In this document: positions 34,630 through 47,388 of the stretch, piece after piece | Numbering within the stretch: position 1 is the first letter of the stretch | How the letters are laid out: every line of letters begins with the position of its first letter | Source of the DNA: Oryzisolibacter propanilivorax | GTDB lineage: Bacteria > Pseudomonadota > Gammaproteobacteria > Burkholderiales > Burkholderiaceae_C | Length of the DNA stretch: 64,000 bases | Direction of reading: 5' to 3' | Assembly (NCBI RefSeq): GCF_900103645.1 | Contig: NZ_FNHP01000001.1 | Coordinates: 248,001-312,000, forward strand | Notes under the pieces: model-generated | The model's input: the letters and a program-made list of their open reading frames with translations, nothing else | Database searches by the model: none | What the model was told of the DNA's origin: nothing | Made by a program: the position numbers and the translations under genes

Positions 34630-35172
34630 ACCGACGAGCAGCTTCTGCACTAGGTCGGCGGCGGTGGAGGCGCCGTACTTGCGCATCAGGCGCGCGCGGT
34701 AGATCTCCACCGTGCGGTGGCTGATCTCCAGCGCCCGGCCGATCTCCTTGCTGGTCATGCCGTCCAGCAGCCGCGCGGCGACCTCGCGCTCGCGCGCGGT
34801 GAGCTCGGCGCGCACCGGGCGCTCGGCGCTCAGGTCCTCGAAGCTCCAGATGCCCGAGGCGTGCGGCTGGTCGCGGTTCAGCGCCCGGCCCGAGACATGG
34901 CACCAGAAGATCTCGCCGCAGGCGCGTCTCATGAGGCGGCTGTCGGCGTAGTGCCCCTTGGCGTTCAGGATGGGTTCCATGCGCCGGCCCAGGCGCTCGT
35001 ACTCGTCGGCGGATGGGTACAGGATGCGGAACGACTGGCCGATGAGCAGTTCGCGCGAGGCGCCGAACATCTCGCACAGGTGCTGGTTGCAGTCCACCAT
35101 GGCGCGGTTGCGTGAGATCACCAGGCCCACGGGGGCCATCTCGAAAGCCAGGCGATAGTCAGCAATGTCCAT
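34627..35172 (-). CDS. PAS-LuxR transcriptional regulator
   Basis: The 181-residue protein has an N-terminal PAS domain (YRLAFEMAPVGLVISRNRAMVD, LIGQSFRILYPSADE) and a C-terminal LuxR-type helix-turn-helix (LTAREREVAARLLDGMTSKE, ALEISHRTVEIYRARLMRKY). It is divergent from the CoA-transferase pair with a palindrome between them, so it probably controls those genes. The PAS ligand is unknown; an acyl-type metabolite is possible. Confidence 0.9.
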   Translation of the reverse strand: MDIADYRLAFEMAPVGLVISRNRAMVDCNQHLCEMFGASRELLIGQSFRILYPSADEYERLGRRMEPILNAKGHYADSRLMRRACGEIFWCHVSGRALNRDQPHASGIWSFEDLSAERPVRAELTAREREVAARLLDGMTSKEIGRALEISHRTVEIYRARLMRKYGASTAADLVQKLLVG

Positions 35173-35201
35173 GGTTGTGCTTAGGGAAAACTACTTAGAA
35201 A

Positions 35202-35211
35202 ACTACGTAGT
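35202..35211. promoter_or_regulatory. Palindromic site ACTACGTAGT between PAS-LuxR and CoA-transferase genes
   Basis: A perfect 10-bp palindrome lies midway in the 90-base divergent gap, with half-like sequences ACTACTTAG before and TCGTAG after. It is the best candidate operator for the PAS-LuxR regulator. Confidence 0.5.
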
Positions 35212-35262
35212 ATCGTAGCGCATCGCCACCTGCTTTTTTCCCATCTCAAGAGGAGACAGTCA

Positions 35263-35964
35263 GTGAACAAGCTCTACCCTAGCGCGGCCGAGGCGCTCGC
35301 GGGCGTCGTCCAGGACGGCCATATGCTGGCCGTGGGCGGCTTCGGCCTGTGCGGCATTCCCGAGGCGCTGATCGAGGCGCTCAAGGACAGCGGCGCCAAG
35401 AACCTCACCGTGGTGTCCAACAACGCCGGCGTCGACGGCTTCGGCCTGGGCAAGCTGCTGGAGACGCGCCAGATCAGGAAGATGATCAGTTCCTACGTGG
35501 GCGAGAACAAGGAGTTCGAGCGCCAGTTCCTGGCGGGCGAGCTGGAGCTGGAATTCACCCCGCAGGGCACGCTGGCCGAAAAGCTGCGCGCCGGCGGCGC
35601 CGGCATTCCGGCGTTCTTCACCAAGACCGGTGTGGGCACCATGGTCGCCGAGGGCAAGGAGCTGCGCGAGTTCGACGGTGAGACCTACGTGATGGAGCGC
35701 TCGCTGGTGCCCGACGTGTCCCTCGTCAAGGCGCACCGCGCCGACAAGAGCGGCAACCTGCAGTTTCGCCTGACGGCACGCAACTTCAACCCGGCCGCGG
35801 CCACCGCCGGCAAGGTCTGCATCGTCGAGGTTGAAGAGATCGTCGAGACCGGACAGATCGCCCCGGACGACGTGCACCTGCCCGGCATCTACGTGCACCG
35901 CATCGTGCACAACCCGACCCCCGAGAAGCGCATCGAAAAGCGCACCCTGTCCGAGAAGAAATAA
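35263..35964 (+). CDS. scoA: 3-oxoacid CoA-transferase subunit A
   Basis: The 233-residue protein has the family I CoA-transferase A signature ([22 protein letters not shown]-like start: [19 protein letters not shown]) and [18 protein letters not shown]. It forms a heteromer with subunit B to move CoA from succinyl-CoA to acetoacetate or similar acids. A GTG start is used with a good Shine-Dalgarno (AGAGGAGA). Subunit B follows after 10 bases. Confidence 0.92.
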   Translation: MNKLYPSAAEALAGVVQDGHMLAVGGFGLCGIPEALIEALKDSGAKNLTVVSNNAGVDGFGLGKLLETRQIRKMISSYVGENKEFERQFLAGELELEFTPQGTLAEKLRAGGAGIPAFFTKTGVGTMVAEGKELREFDGETYVMERSLVPDVSLVKAHRADKSGNLQFRLTARNFNPAAATAGKVCIVEVEEIVETGQIAPDDVHLPGIYVHRIVHNPTPEKRIEKRTLSEKK

Positions 35965-35974
35965 GGAGACTGCA

Positions 35975-36613
35975 ATGCCCTGGACCCAAGACCAGATGGC
36001 CGCGCGCGCGGCGCAGGAGCTGGAAGACGGCTTCTACGTGAACCTCGGCATCGGCATCCCGACGCTGGTGGCCAACCACACCGGCGCCAAGGAGGTGTGG
36101 CTGCAGTCGGAGAACGGCATGCTGGGCATCGGCCCGTTCCCGACCGAGGATGAGGTGGATGCCGACCTGATCAACGCCGGCAAGCAGACCGTGACCACGC
36201 TGCCCGGCTCGGCCATCTTCGGCTCGGACCAGTCGTTCGCCATGATCCGCGGCGGCAAGATCAACCTGTCCATCCTGGGCGCCATGCAGGTATCGCAAAA
36301 GGGCGACCTGGCCAACTGGATGATCCCCGGCAAGATGGTCAAGGGCATGGGCGGCGCCATGGACCTGGTGGCCGGCGTCAAGCGCGTGATCGTGCTGATG
36401 GAGCATGTGGCGCGCAAGAAGGACGGCACGACCGATCTGAAGATCCTGCCCGAGTGCACGCTGCCGCTGACCGGCGTGGGCGTGGTCGACCGCATCATCA
36501 CCGACCTGGGCGTGCTGGACGTGACGCCCGAGGGGCTGAAGCTGGTCGAACTGGCGCCGGACGTGAGTTTCGACGATATCCAGTCCAAGACTGGCGTGAC
36601 GCTGCTGCGCTGA
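35975..36613 (+). CDS. scoB: 3-oxoacid CoA-transferase subunit B
   Basis: The 212-residue protein contains the catalytic glutamate in [14 protein letters not shown] and the glycine-rich [13 protein letters not shown] and [15 protein letters not shown] segments. It completes the CoA-transferase with the upstream subunit A. The TAAGGAG Shine-Dalgarno sits across the stop of subunit A, indicating a two-gene operon closed by a strong terminator. Confidence 0.93.
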   Translation: MPWTQDQMAARAAQELEDGFYVNLGIGIPTLVANHTGAKEVWLQSENGMLGIGPFPTEDEVDADLINAGKQTVTTLPGSAIFGSDQSFAMIRGGKINLSILGAMQVSQKGDLANWMIPGKMVKGMGGAMDLVAGVKRVIVLMEHVARKKDGTTDLKILPECTLPLTGVGVVDRIITDLGVLDVTPEGLKLVELAPDVSFDDIQSKTGVTLLR

Positions 36614-36638
36614 GCACCGGACGCACCGCTTCCCCACC

Positions 36639-36665
36639 AGCCGGGCCGCGTGCCCGGCTTTTTTT
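36639..36665 (+). terminator. Rho-independent terminator after scoAB
   Basis: AGCCGGGC and GCCCGGCT pair around CGCGT, followed by TTTTTT. It closes the CoA-transferase operon. Confidence 0.9.
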
Positions 36666-36755
36666 GCGTCTGCCCGGGTTCGGTAAGTCGTCTGGCAAAG
36701 GGCAATACATTCAGACCAATTCCTTGCACATTCCTTCCCAGCCACCCATTCCTGC

Positions 36756-38111
36756 ATGTCCACTCTTGACACCCGCGCGCCGGACCTGGTGGTGCCTCCG
36801 GGCCAGGCCGAAGACAGTCCCCATTACCTGCGCAGCGTGACCGAAATGGCCGCGCGCTGCCAGGTGACGACGCGCCAGGCCGTGTACAACGACCGTGGCG
36901 TGAAGCTGCTGGACCAGGGCATGCGCGTGGACCGCGGCGTGTACGACCGGCTGGTGCAGCACCGGCTGCAGGGCACCATCGATGAGCAGCTGGCGGTGCA
37001 GGGCGTGGTCGATGTCGCGGGCGTGGTACAGCTGGCCACGCAGCAGTGCGCCGAAGACGCGCTGGCCGGGCTGTTGGCACGCACCCTCGGGCCGCGTGGC
37101 GCCGAGCGCCTGCTGGCGCCGGTGCGCGCGCTGGTGCTGCCGCATGCGCTGGCATTTCGGCTGACGGTGATGCGCGAGCAGCATGCGCAGTTGTATGAGC
37201 ACAGCGTGCGCATGCTGCTCACCAGCATCTTCCTGGCGCTGCAGGCCGGCATGGATGAGCGTGACACGGGCCGTGTCGCCACTGCCGCGCTGCTGCACGA
37301 CATTGGCGTGCTGCACATGCCGCCCGAATGGCGCGACCCGCGCCAGCGCCTGACCGGCGAGCGACGCAAGGAGCTGCTGGTGCACCCGGTCACGGCGGCG
37401 CTGGTGGTACAGGCGCAGGGCAGCTATCCGCCGGCCGTGGTGCAGGCGGTGCTGGAGCACCATGAGCGCATGGACGGCAGCGGCTATCCGCGCGGCCTGC
37501 GCGGCGCGCAGATCTCGCCGCTGGGCCAGGTGCTGCTGCTGGCCGAGGTGACGGCCGGATTTTTCGAGAAATATGCCGACGAGGGCGGCGCCCAACGCCT
37601 GTCGCTGACGCTGCGCATGGGCCACCGGCGCTTTCCCCCGGCGCTGGCGGCTGGCCTGCTGCCGGCGCTGGACCAGCACGCCTCGCAGAAGCCGCTGTGT
37701 GCACGCCCGGCACACGTGCAGACGCTGGTCGGGTTGCTGAACACAGCGCTGGAGGATTGGGACCGGCGCTGCCTCGATCTGCCGCCCGAGGCCTTCGCAC
37801 CGCAGGGCGGGCGCGCCTGCGCCTTCGTCACCCAGCAGCTGGTGGCGCTGCAAAAAGCGCTGTTCGAGGCCGGCTCGCACCCGCAGCAACAGGCCCAGGC
37901 GCTGGACCAGCTGCAGGACGACGAGGACGGCCTGGCCGAGCTGGTGCTGCTGGGGCGCGAGGCGCTGTGGCAGCTGCAGGGCGTGGTCGATGCCGCGCAC
38001 GGCCGCTGGCCGCGCCTGCACGACAGCCCCGATCCAGCCGACCAGGCCGTGGCCCAATGGGGCGACGCGCTGGCGCAGCGGGTCGAGCAGGCGCAGACGC
38101 CGCCCGCCTGA
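36756..38111 (+). CDS. HD-GYP domain protein (probable c-di-GMP phosphodiesterase)
   Basis: The 451-residue protein has no membrane helix. The HD pair is at residues 181-182 in ALLHDIGVLHM, and HHERMDGSGYPRGL with the GYP at 243-245 follows; both metal-site and GYP motifs are intact. The N-terminal 140 residues are unassigned. HD-GYP enzymes hydrolyse cyclic-di-GMP and lower biofilm formation. No partner regulator is next to it. Confidence in activity is good because the catalytic residues are present. Confidence 0.88.
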   Translation: MSTLDTRAPDLVVPPGQAEDSPHYLRSVTEMAARCQVTTRQAVYNDRGVKLLDQGMRVDRGVYDRLVQHRLQGTIDEQLAVQGVVDVAGVVQLATQQCAEDALAGLLARTLGPRGAERLLAPVRALVLPHALAFRLTVMREQHAQLYEHSVRMLLTSIFLALQAGMDERDTGRVATAALLHDIGVLHMPPEWRDPRQRLTGERRKELLVHPVTAALVVQAQGSYPPAVVQAVLEHHERMDGSGYPRGLRGAQISPLGQVLLLAEVTAGFFEKYADEGGAQRLSLTLRMGHRRFPPALAAGLLPALDQHASQKPLCARPAHVQTLVGLLNTALEDWDRRCLDLPPEAFAPQGGRACAFVTQQLVALQKALFEAGSHPQQQAQALDQLQDDEDGLAELVLLGREALWQLQGVVDAAHGRWPRLHDSPDPADQAVAQWGDALAQRVEQAQTPPA

Positions 38112-38197
38112 AGCTGCCTGTCTGCCTGGGCAGGCCTGTCGTCCGACGGCGACGCGCGCTCCGCAAGCGCCGCAAGCGCCGCACAAGCGGTCGGATA

Positions 38198-38213
38198 CTG
38201 TATATTTGTACAG
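38198..38213 (+). promoter_or_regulatory. LexA (SOS) box before imuA
   Basis: CTGTATATTTGTACAG is a perfect CTGT-N8-ACAG match to the LexA consensus, 20 bases before the imuA start. It indicates DNA-damage induction of the whole imuA-imuB-imuC operon. Confidence 0.92.
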
Positions 38214-38233
38214 GTATCGAAAGACCTGTGCAC

Positions 38234-39040
38234 ATGCCTGCCTTTTCTCCTTCCATTCCCGAGCTGCCCGGACTGTGGCGTGGCCAGGATTGGCTGGGCG
38301 CGCCGCAGCCGGTGGTGCCCAGCGGCCATGCGGCGCTGGACGCCGTGCTGCCCGCCGGCGGCTGGCCGCTGGGCGCGCTGTGCGAACTGCTGCTGGCGCC
38401 CGCGGCGCGCAGCGAATGGGCGCTGGTGCTGCCGGCCCTGGCTGCGCGGCTGGGTCAGGCTGGCGGCTACGCGGTGCTGGTCGCGCCGCCGCTGGAGCCT
38501 TTCGCGCCTGCGCTGCAGGCCGCCGGGTTGCCGCCCGAACGGCTGTGCTGGGTACGCCCGGCAGCCGGCCGGCCGGGCGACGCCGCGCTGGCCGCCGCCT
38601 GGGCCTGCGAGCAGGCGCTGCGCTGCCGCGACGTGCGCGCCGTGCTGGCGTGGCTGCCGCAGGCGACCGCGCCGGTGTTGCGCCGCTTGCAGCTGGCTGC
38701 CGTGCAGCACCGGCAGCTGCTGTGGGTGGTGCGGCCGGTGCAGGCCCGGCTGGCGGCGTCGCCGGCGCCGCTGCGGCTGTGGCTGCAGGCAGCGCAGCAG
38801 GCGCTGCAGGTGCAGGTGCTCAAGCGCCGCGGCCCGCCGGTGGAGCGGCCGGTGGCGCTGCCCGCCGGTCCGGCGCTGCTGCGCCAGGTGCTGGCCGCCC
38901 AGGCGCAGCGGCGCCGGCAGATGCAGCGGCAGTTGCTGCCGCAGGCCGGGCCGGGCGCCGACGTGGCGCCGGGCGTTCCGATGTCCGAGGATTTCCATGG
39001 CAACGCCGCACTGGCTGGCATGGCAGCTGCCGCCCTGTGA
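38234..39040 (+). CDS. imuA: ImuA, SOS mutagenesis accessory protein
   Basis: The 268-residue protein is RecA/SulA-like with QPVVPSGHAALDAVLPAGGWPLGAL near the N-terminus. In this family ImuA is a RecA-related accessory of the ImuB-ImuC mutasome. It follows the LexA box directly, and its last 44 bases overlap imuB. The C-terminus (after about 215) is Arg/Gln-rich. Confidence 0.88.
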   Translation: MPAFSPSIPELPGLWRGQDWLGAPQPVVPSGHAALDAVLPAGGWPLGALCELLLAPAARSEWALVLPALAARLGQAGGYAVLVAPPLEPFAPALQAAGLPPERLCWVRPAAGRPGDAALAAAWACEQALRCRDVRAVLAWLPQATAPVLRRLQLAAVQHRQLLWVVRPVQARLAASPAPLRLWLQAAQQALQVQVLKRRGPPVERPVALPAGPALLRQVLAAQAQRRRQMQRQLLPQAGPGADVAPGVPMSEDFHGNAALAGMAAAAL

Positions 39041-40399
39041 AGCGCCTGACCCTGGCGTCCCGACGGCCGCGCGCGGCTGGTGGGCGCTGGGCTTCACGCC
39101 GTGCGTGGCGATCCTGGAAGAAGCGCTGGTGCTCGAGGTGTCCGGCACCCTGCGCCTGTGGGGCGGCCTGCCAGCCCTGCGCACGCGCCTGCATCACGCG
39201 GCGCCCGGTGCCCCCGACGTGCGCTGCTGGGCCGAAGGTGCCACCGCCCAGCAGGCGCTGGCGCTGCTGCGCCTGCAGCTGCGGGATCGCCGCCGGCCGG
39301 CGTGCGTGCCGCACGACCTGCCGCTGGACACGCTCAGCGCGCTGCGCCCGCATGCCCAGGCCCTGGCGCACCTGGGCTGCCGCACCTGGGGCGCGCTGCG
39401 CAGCCTGCCGCGCGCCGGGGTGGCGCGGCGCTTTGGCCAGGACTGCCTGACGGCGATGGACCAGGCCTGGGGTACGCAGGAGCAGGCCTGGGACTGGCTG
39501 CAGTTGCCAGAAGCGTTTGATCTACAGCTCGAGCTGCCCGCGCCCGTCGATTCAGCGCCGGCGTTGCTGCAATACGGCCAGCACCTGCTGGATGCGCTGC
39601 AGGCCTGGCTGCGCGCACGCCAGCAGGGCGTGCTGGTGCTGGAACTGGCTTGGCAGCATGCATTGCGCCGGGTGGACGGACAGCGACTGCCGGACTGGCA
39701 GTCGCTGGTGCTGCGCACCGCCGAGCCGCTGCGGGACATGGCGCACCTGCGCCGCTTGCTGTCTGAACGGCTGGCGCGCCAGGTGCTGGCCGCCCCCGCC
39801 GGCCGGCTGGCGCTGCGCAGCCGGCAGACGGCGCCGCTGCATGCCGGCACCCGAGGCCTGCTGCCGCCCGCGGCAGGCGTGGACGATTGCCCTCCGGGCG
39901 AGCCCTGGCACCAGCTGCTGGAGCGCCTGGCCGCGCGCCTGGGCGCAGCCAGCCTGCACACGCCCGAGCTGCATGCCGACCACCGGCCGGAACGCATGCA
40001 GCGCTGGCACATGCCGGCGCTGGCGCAGCCGCACAGGCCGCTGTCCGCAGCGGCACGCCGCATGCCGCCTTCCAGCGGCGCGCCGGTCCAGGCCGGCGGC
40101 AGTGCGTCCGATGACGGTGCCTGTGGCAACAAGCGCGCTGCGCTGTGGCCCGGCTGGCTGGTGCGCCCGCCGCAGGCGCTGCGGCTGCAGGGCGACCGGC
40201 CGCTGCTGCACGACCAGCCGCTGGTGCTGCTGGCCGGCCCCGAGCGCATCGAGGCCGGCTGGTGGGAGCCGCACGGCGGCGAGCACGGCCAGGGCCTGGC
40301 GCGGCGCGACTACTTCGTCGCCCACAACGCACTGGCCGGCTGGGTCTGGATCTTCCGCGACCGCGCCAGCGGTGCGTGGTTCCTGCACGGGGTGTACGC

Positions 40400-40403
<4 letters not shown>
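38997..40403 (+). CDS. imuB: ImuB, Y-family polymerase-like protein
   Basis: The 468-residue protein is a Y-family polymerase relative (LGFTPCVAILEEALVLEVSG, HDLPLDTLSALRPHAQALAH, LGCRTWGALRSLPRAGVARRFG). ImuB homologues lack the catalytic acidic residues and act as a hub that binds the sliding clamp and ImuC; from the sequence the usual palm carboxylates are also not evident here. It overlaps imuA by 44 bases and imuC by 4 bases. Confidence 0.9.
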
Positions 40404-43612
<3,209 letters not shown>

Positions 43613-43779
43613 GCGCGGCACGGCACGGCCTGTCTCGTCCCCCACCGCCCGGCTTGGTTGGTGCCGTATTCAGTTGCGCGGGTGCGCCAAGCCCCACGGC
43701 CAGTGTTGTCCACCTTCTTCAACGGCGTTCCCGGCGCCAGACATACCGGACACCCGCGGCGGCGCGGTAGGCGCAGGGC

Positions 43780-45003
43780 TCAGTTGCCCAGGGCCAGCAG
43801 CCGCCGGCGCCAGAACCCTGGCAACAGGTCGGCCAGCGGCGTGGGTTCGCGCAGCAGCTGGTGCGCGGTCACCGGGCTGCCGATGCTCAGGCCCACGGCG
43901 CCTGGGTCGACACGTGCCAGCTGCTGCATCCACAGGATGTTGACGCCACCGGCCGGGTCGGGCCGCGAGTTGATCAGCGCCAGCATGCGGCGTGCCTGGG
44001 TGCTGCCGCGCTGCTCTGCCAGCCGGTAGAAGCGGATGGCCTCGACAAAGTTGGCCGGCACGCCTTCGCCCCGGTGGTACTTGCGCGCTTGTTGCAGGGC
44101 CGCCGCCGCATCGGCGCCACCGGTGTCCTGTGCATCGGCGCCATGCGCTTGTCCACCCGTGCGCGACTGCAGCTCGCGCAGGTTGTAGGCGGCGGCCGGC
44201 GACTGTGCGGCCACCTGGCGAAAGAACTGTTCCGCCTGGTCGGGGCGGTCCTGTGACACGGCCTCCATGCCCAATTCGATGCGCGCCTGCAGGTCACCCG
44301 CGGCGGCGGCCTTTTTCAGCAGCGCCAGATCGGGCGCCTGAGGCAGGGGCGCCGGTGCAATGCCGGGCCGGTCGGCCTGTGGTCGGGGCTGGCGCCGGGC
44401 CAGCATCCAGGACAGAAAATCGGCCCGTGCGGGGTGGCTGGGCCGCAGCTGGGCGATGGCGCGCGCGGCGGCCGCCGGGTTGGCCGGGCCCACGCAGCCC
44501 TGGATATGGCACCAAGCCAAGCCCGCATAGGCCCAGGGCTCGCGCCCGAAACGTGCTGCCTGCTCGAACCACTGTTGCGCCTGGGCTTCGTCATGCCGCA
44601 CGCCGGCACCATGCAGATAGATCAGGCCCAGCTGCCAGGCGGCCTGCGCCGACGAGACTGTGCTGCCCACGGGACGTGCTGCCTCGGCCTGGCGCAGCAG
44701 GCGATACAGCTCGCGCTGCACCGCTGGCTCCTGAGAGGGTGCGGCCTGCAGAGCCGTGCCGCCCCCGATCGGTGCGGCTTGGATAGTCGGTGCGTCTGAC
44801 GTCGGGCGTCCCTCGATGGGTGCAGGCCCCGGCACCGCAAAATCGACCGGCGCTGCCTGCAGGCTGCGCGGCTCGATACGGGGTGGTGGGTTCGCGGGCA
44901 ACTCCAACTGCGCGACCACACCTGCCCACGAGGTGACACACGCCGCCAAGCTGAGCAGCGCGAACAGCCAGGCGAAGAGCAGCGTCGACAGCGGAGCATG
45001 CAT
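43780..45003 (-). CDS. Sel1-repeat putative lipoprotein of the amyloid-like locus
   Basis: The 407-residue protein has a hydrophobic leader with a lipobox-like LAAC (Cys22), so it may be a lipoprotein. After a Pro-rich linker come Sel1/TPR-like repeats (AAWQLGLIYLHGAGVRHDEA, AYAGLAWCHIQGCVGPAN, ARKYHRGEGVPANFVEAIRF, RLAEQRGSTQARRMLALIN). Such repeats bind partner proteins. It is the last gene of the leftward cluster, 108 bases after the CsgG-like gene. A periplasmic helper role in fibre export is inferred from position only. The start MHAPLSTLL is chosen for its leader. Confidence 0.75.
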   Translation of the reverse strand: MHAPLSTLLFAWLFALLSLAACVTSWAGVVAQLELPANPPPRIEPRSLQAAPVDFAVPGPAPIEGRPTSDAPTIQAAPIGGGTALQAAPSQEPAVQRELYRLLRQAEAARPVGSTVSSAQAAWQLGLIYLHGAGVRHDEAQAQQWFEQAARFGREPWAYAGLAWCHIQGCVGPANPAAAARAIAQLRPSHPARADFLSWMLARRQPRPQADRPGIAPAPLPQAPDLALLKKAAAAGDLQARIELGMEAVSQDRPDQAEQFFRQVAAQSPAAAYNLRELQSRTGGQAHGADAQDTGGADAAAALQQARKYHRGEGVPANFVEAIRFYRLAEQRGSTQARRMLALINSRPDPAGGVNILWMQQLARVDPGAVGLSIGSPVTAHQLLREPTPLADLLPGFWRRRLLALGN

Positions 45004-45111
45004 GGGTCCATTCCTGAACTTGAGGCCTACGCAGGCCGCGCCGGGTCGGTTCCCTGCGGGGCAGAGGGACAGGTGCCATTCCAGTTGGGACTGCATGGGC
45101 AGCCTTGCCGC

Positions 45112-46818
45112 TCAACGCTGGGGTGCGGGTGCTGCTGCAGGACCGGCACCGTTGCCCTGGCGCGGCGCCACGGACCATTGCACGGTCTGCGACACCATGC
45201 CCTGCTGGCCCGCCGTCTCGGCAAACCGTTGGCGCAGTTCATCCAGCGTGCGTACGCTGCGCAAGGGTGCCAGCGGCGGTACCTGCAGTTCGGCCGGCAA
45301 TTTCGGGTACACGTCTTCGGCCGTGGCGAGGCACATCACCGCCTCCGAACCCGGACGGCCCGCATCCAGTATGAAACCTGGGTTGGGCGCCATCCAGTCA
45401 GGGATGCGAATGGCCTGATTGGCAGATACCAGGGAATGCGGCTGCAGCATGTTGGGCAGCAGTCGCATGATGGAGCCGCTGGAATCACCGAAATAGCAGT
45501 ACAGGTGAGATGCGCGCGAAACCGTGGCGGATAGGAAGATCTGTTCACCCTCGGTGAAGGCGGGCCGCTGGCCCACGGGTTGCGGGTTCTCGATCTGCAA
45601 GTCGATGGCCCAGGGCGCTGCTGCTGCCACCGCGAGACCCGGACGCTGGTCGTCCGCGGACTGCTGCGGCCCGGATGTAGCCCAGCCGACGCGTGCCAGC
45701 GAACCATCCTCGGACAACGCGACGAAATTGCCCAGTGCCGCTTCGTAAGTCTGGAAATCCACGCGCCCGCTGACGGGAATGCCGCGGTCGGCCTGGAACC
45801 TGGCAAGCGCCTCGCGCATCACCGGGTCACTCATGGGCAGATCGCCCTGGGTGGGCTGCAGATAGCCGCGTGTGGTGAGTGCACTGCGCAGCAGTTGGGA
45901 TTGGCCGCCTGCACCGCTTTCCAGGTACCACTCGTGCATCTGGCGCTGGAACTGAGGATGGCTCTGGTCCAAGGTCAAGCACTGCCAGTAGGGGATGCGC
46001 GCCCACTTGCCGACGAGTTCGATCATGGCGAGATCGACCAGGGTACGCAGGGCGGCTCCAGTACCGATTGCATAATCTCTGCCAACGTTGAAACGCACTC
46101 CGTAGTCGCCGATACGTCCCCCGAGATCGACGCCCTGGCCGCCACTGCCGACTATCACTTCGTTCGCTGAATCAAGGCCCGGGATAATTGTGCGGGTGCG
46201 AAAATCTCCTAGATGCACTTCCAATGCAATGATGGTCGCATTGCGACTGCGGCTGTAACCAAGGTCTACTCTTGGCCCCGAGAGTCCATTGTCAAACGTA
46301 TTATTGATTACGCTTTGATCAACGAACGCAATGGCTCCAGATACATACAAGGCAGGTCGCTGCAATTGCATCTGGTTGTTGTTCAGTAAAATAGTAGTCA
46401 GGTTCTGTACAGTATCCTGCCTGGCAATATCTACTTCAAAATCCACAAAGCGGAATGCATTGCTGATTCGGGACATTTGGGAAAGTGCGGTTACTACCAT
46501 CTCTTTTGTGGCCGCTGGAACTTTCCCTGAAAAATCAACGAATTGCTTGCTGGTGATGAGAGTGGTGGGAACCTCTGCAGCGCGCAGCATACGGTCCATG
46601 CACATCAGGGATTCAGAGAAGCTGGAAACAGAGCGCACAGGTCGAACTACAGGCCGACTGGCAACTGGCGCATGCTCTTGGTATTGAGCATCTTTGCGTG
46701 CATCCATCGGCGTGGCACAACCCACTAGGACAGTTGTAATGGCTACTATGCCAAACAGATTTTTGCAATGACTGTACTTGGATAAAGCTGTATCCTTCAT
46801 TGCTTTCTGGAATGACAT
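45112..46818 (-). CDS. CsgG/HfaB-like lipoprotein with peptidoglycan-binding and DUF4384 domains
   Basis: The 568-residue protein has a lipoprotein leader with LVGC (Cys34). Residues about 65-285 resemble CsgG/HfaB: KQFVDFSGKVPAATKEMVVT, ISNAFRFVDFEVDI, RPALYVSGAIAFVDQS and a Gly/Val-rich strand region. About 305-362 looks like a peptidoglycan-binding domain (LLRSALTTRGYLQ, MREALARFQADRGIPVSGRV), and about 400-505 like DUF4384 (EGEQIFLSATVSRASHLYCY, SIMRLLPNM, GSEAVMCLATAEDVYP). CsgG forms the outer-membrane pore that secretes curli; this homologue is about twice as long because of the C-terminal domains. A GAGGA Shine-Dalgarno supports the first methionine. Homology is remote and from reading only. 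Confidence 0.65.
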   Translation of the reverse strand: MSFQKAMKDTALSKYSHCKNLFGIVAITTVLVGCATPMDARKDAQYQEHAPVASRPVVRPVRSVSSFSESLMCMDRMLRAAEVPTTLITSKQFVDFSGKVPAATKEMVVTALSQMSRISNAFRFVDFEVDIARQDTVQNLTTILLNNNQMQLQRPALYVSGAIAFVDQSVINNTFDNGLSGPRVDLGYSRSRNATIIALEVHLGDFRTRTIIPGLDSANEVIVGSGGQGVDLGGRIGDYGVRFNVGRDYAIGTGAALRTLVDLAMIELVGKWARIPYWQCLTLDQSHPQFQRQMHEWYLESGAGGQSQLLRSALTTRGYLQPTQGDLPMSDPVMREALARFQADRGIPVSGRVDFQTYEAALGNFVALSEDGSLARVGWATSGPQQSADDQRPGLAVAAAAPWAIDLQIENPQPVGQRPAFTEGEQIFLSATVSRASHLYCYFGDSSGSIMRLLPNMLQPHSLVSANQAIRIPDWMAPNPGFILDAGRPGSEAVMCLATAEDVYPKLPAELQVPPLAPLRSVRTLDELRQRFAETAGQQGMVSQTVQWSVAPRQGNGAGPAAAPAPQR

Positions 46819-46930
46819 GGTGATCCTCTTCAGTCGTGGCTCTTACACTATGGACTTGAAAAAAATTTGCAACAATTTATATTACAAGTGCCAGGATCAA
46901 GAAAGAGGGTTTTCCCATGGGGCTTCTTTC

Positions 46931-47332
46931 CTAACGGCAGATATTGACTAGGTCGCCCCGGATGACTACGACTTGATCAGATGATGCTGCAGGAGAACCA
47001 TTGCCTGCGGGAGCCAATGTCTGAACACAGGTAGTGCGGGTAGCATTTGTCTGCACTGCTGATACTACATCTTTTTCCGTCTGGATGCCGCTCGTATCAG
47101 GACTATAAGACCGAGCAATATACCGGGCAATTTTTGCCTTGGCATTGTCGGGTAGGTTCTGGCGATAAACTATGTTTGATGACCCAGCAGGCCTGGCAGT
47201 CGGGAATTGCATATAATTGACCCTGCCTGTCAACATTACAGGATCTTCTCCAGGAGCAGCCAAGACGAAGTTGGAGAAAATTGCACCAGAGACCAAAAGC
47301 AGAAGGTTGAATATTGCATTCATCTTTTTCAT
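46931..47332 (-). CDS. Small secreted protein of unknown function in the amyloid-like locus
   Basis: The 133-residue protein has a clear signal peptide (MKKMNAIFNLLLLVSGAIFS, cleaved near VLAA) and no recognised domain. Two cysteines (TTCVQTLA and VNICR) could form a disulfide. It lies between the repeat protein and the CsgG-like gene, the place held by accessory or nucleator proteins in curli and holdfast loci, but shows no convincing similarity to CsgE, CsgF or HfaA by eye. A GGGAGA Shine-Dalgarno precedes the ATG. Codon use is less GC-biased than in the rest of the window. Confidence 0.65.
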   Translation of the reverse strand: MKKMNAIFNLLLLVSGAIFSNFVLAAPGEDPVMLTGRVNYMQFPTARPAGSSNIVYRQNLPDNAKAKIARYIARSYSPDTSGIQTEKDVVSAVQTNATRTTCVQTLAPAGNGSPAASSDQVVVIRGDLVNICR

Positions 47333-47350
47333 GGTAAATCTCCCGGTCTT

Positions 47351-47388
47351 AAAAAATAAAAGCTTGGCCGCACGAAACGGCCAAGCTT
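47351..47388 (-). terminator. Terminator/attenuator after the curlin-like gene
   Basis: On the minus strand AAGCTTGGCCG and CGGCCAAGCTT form a perfect 11-bp stem around TTTCGTG, followed by TTATTTTTT. It lies between the repeat protein and the next gene, so the fibre subunit would be made in excess over the export genes. Confidence 0.88.
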
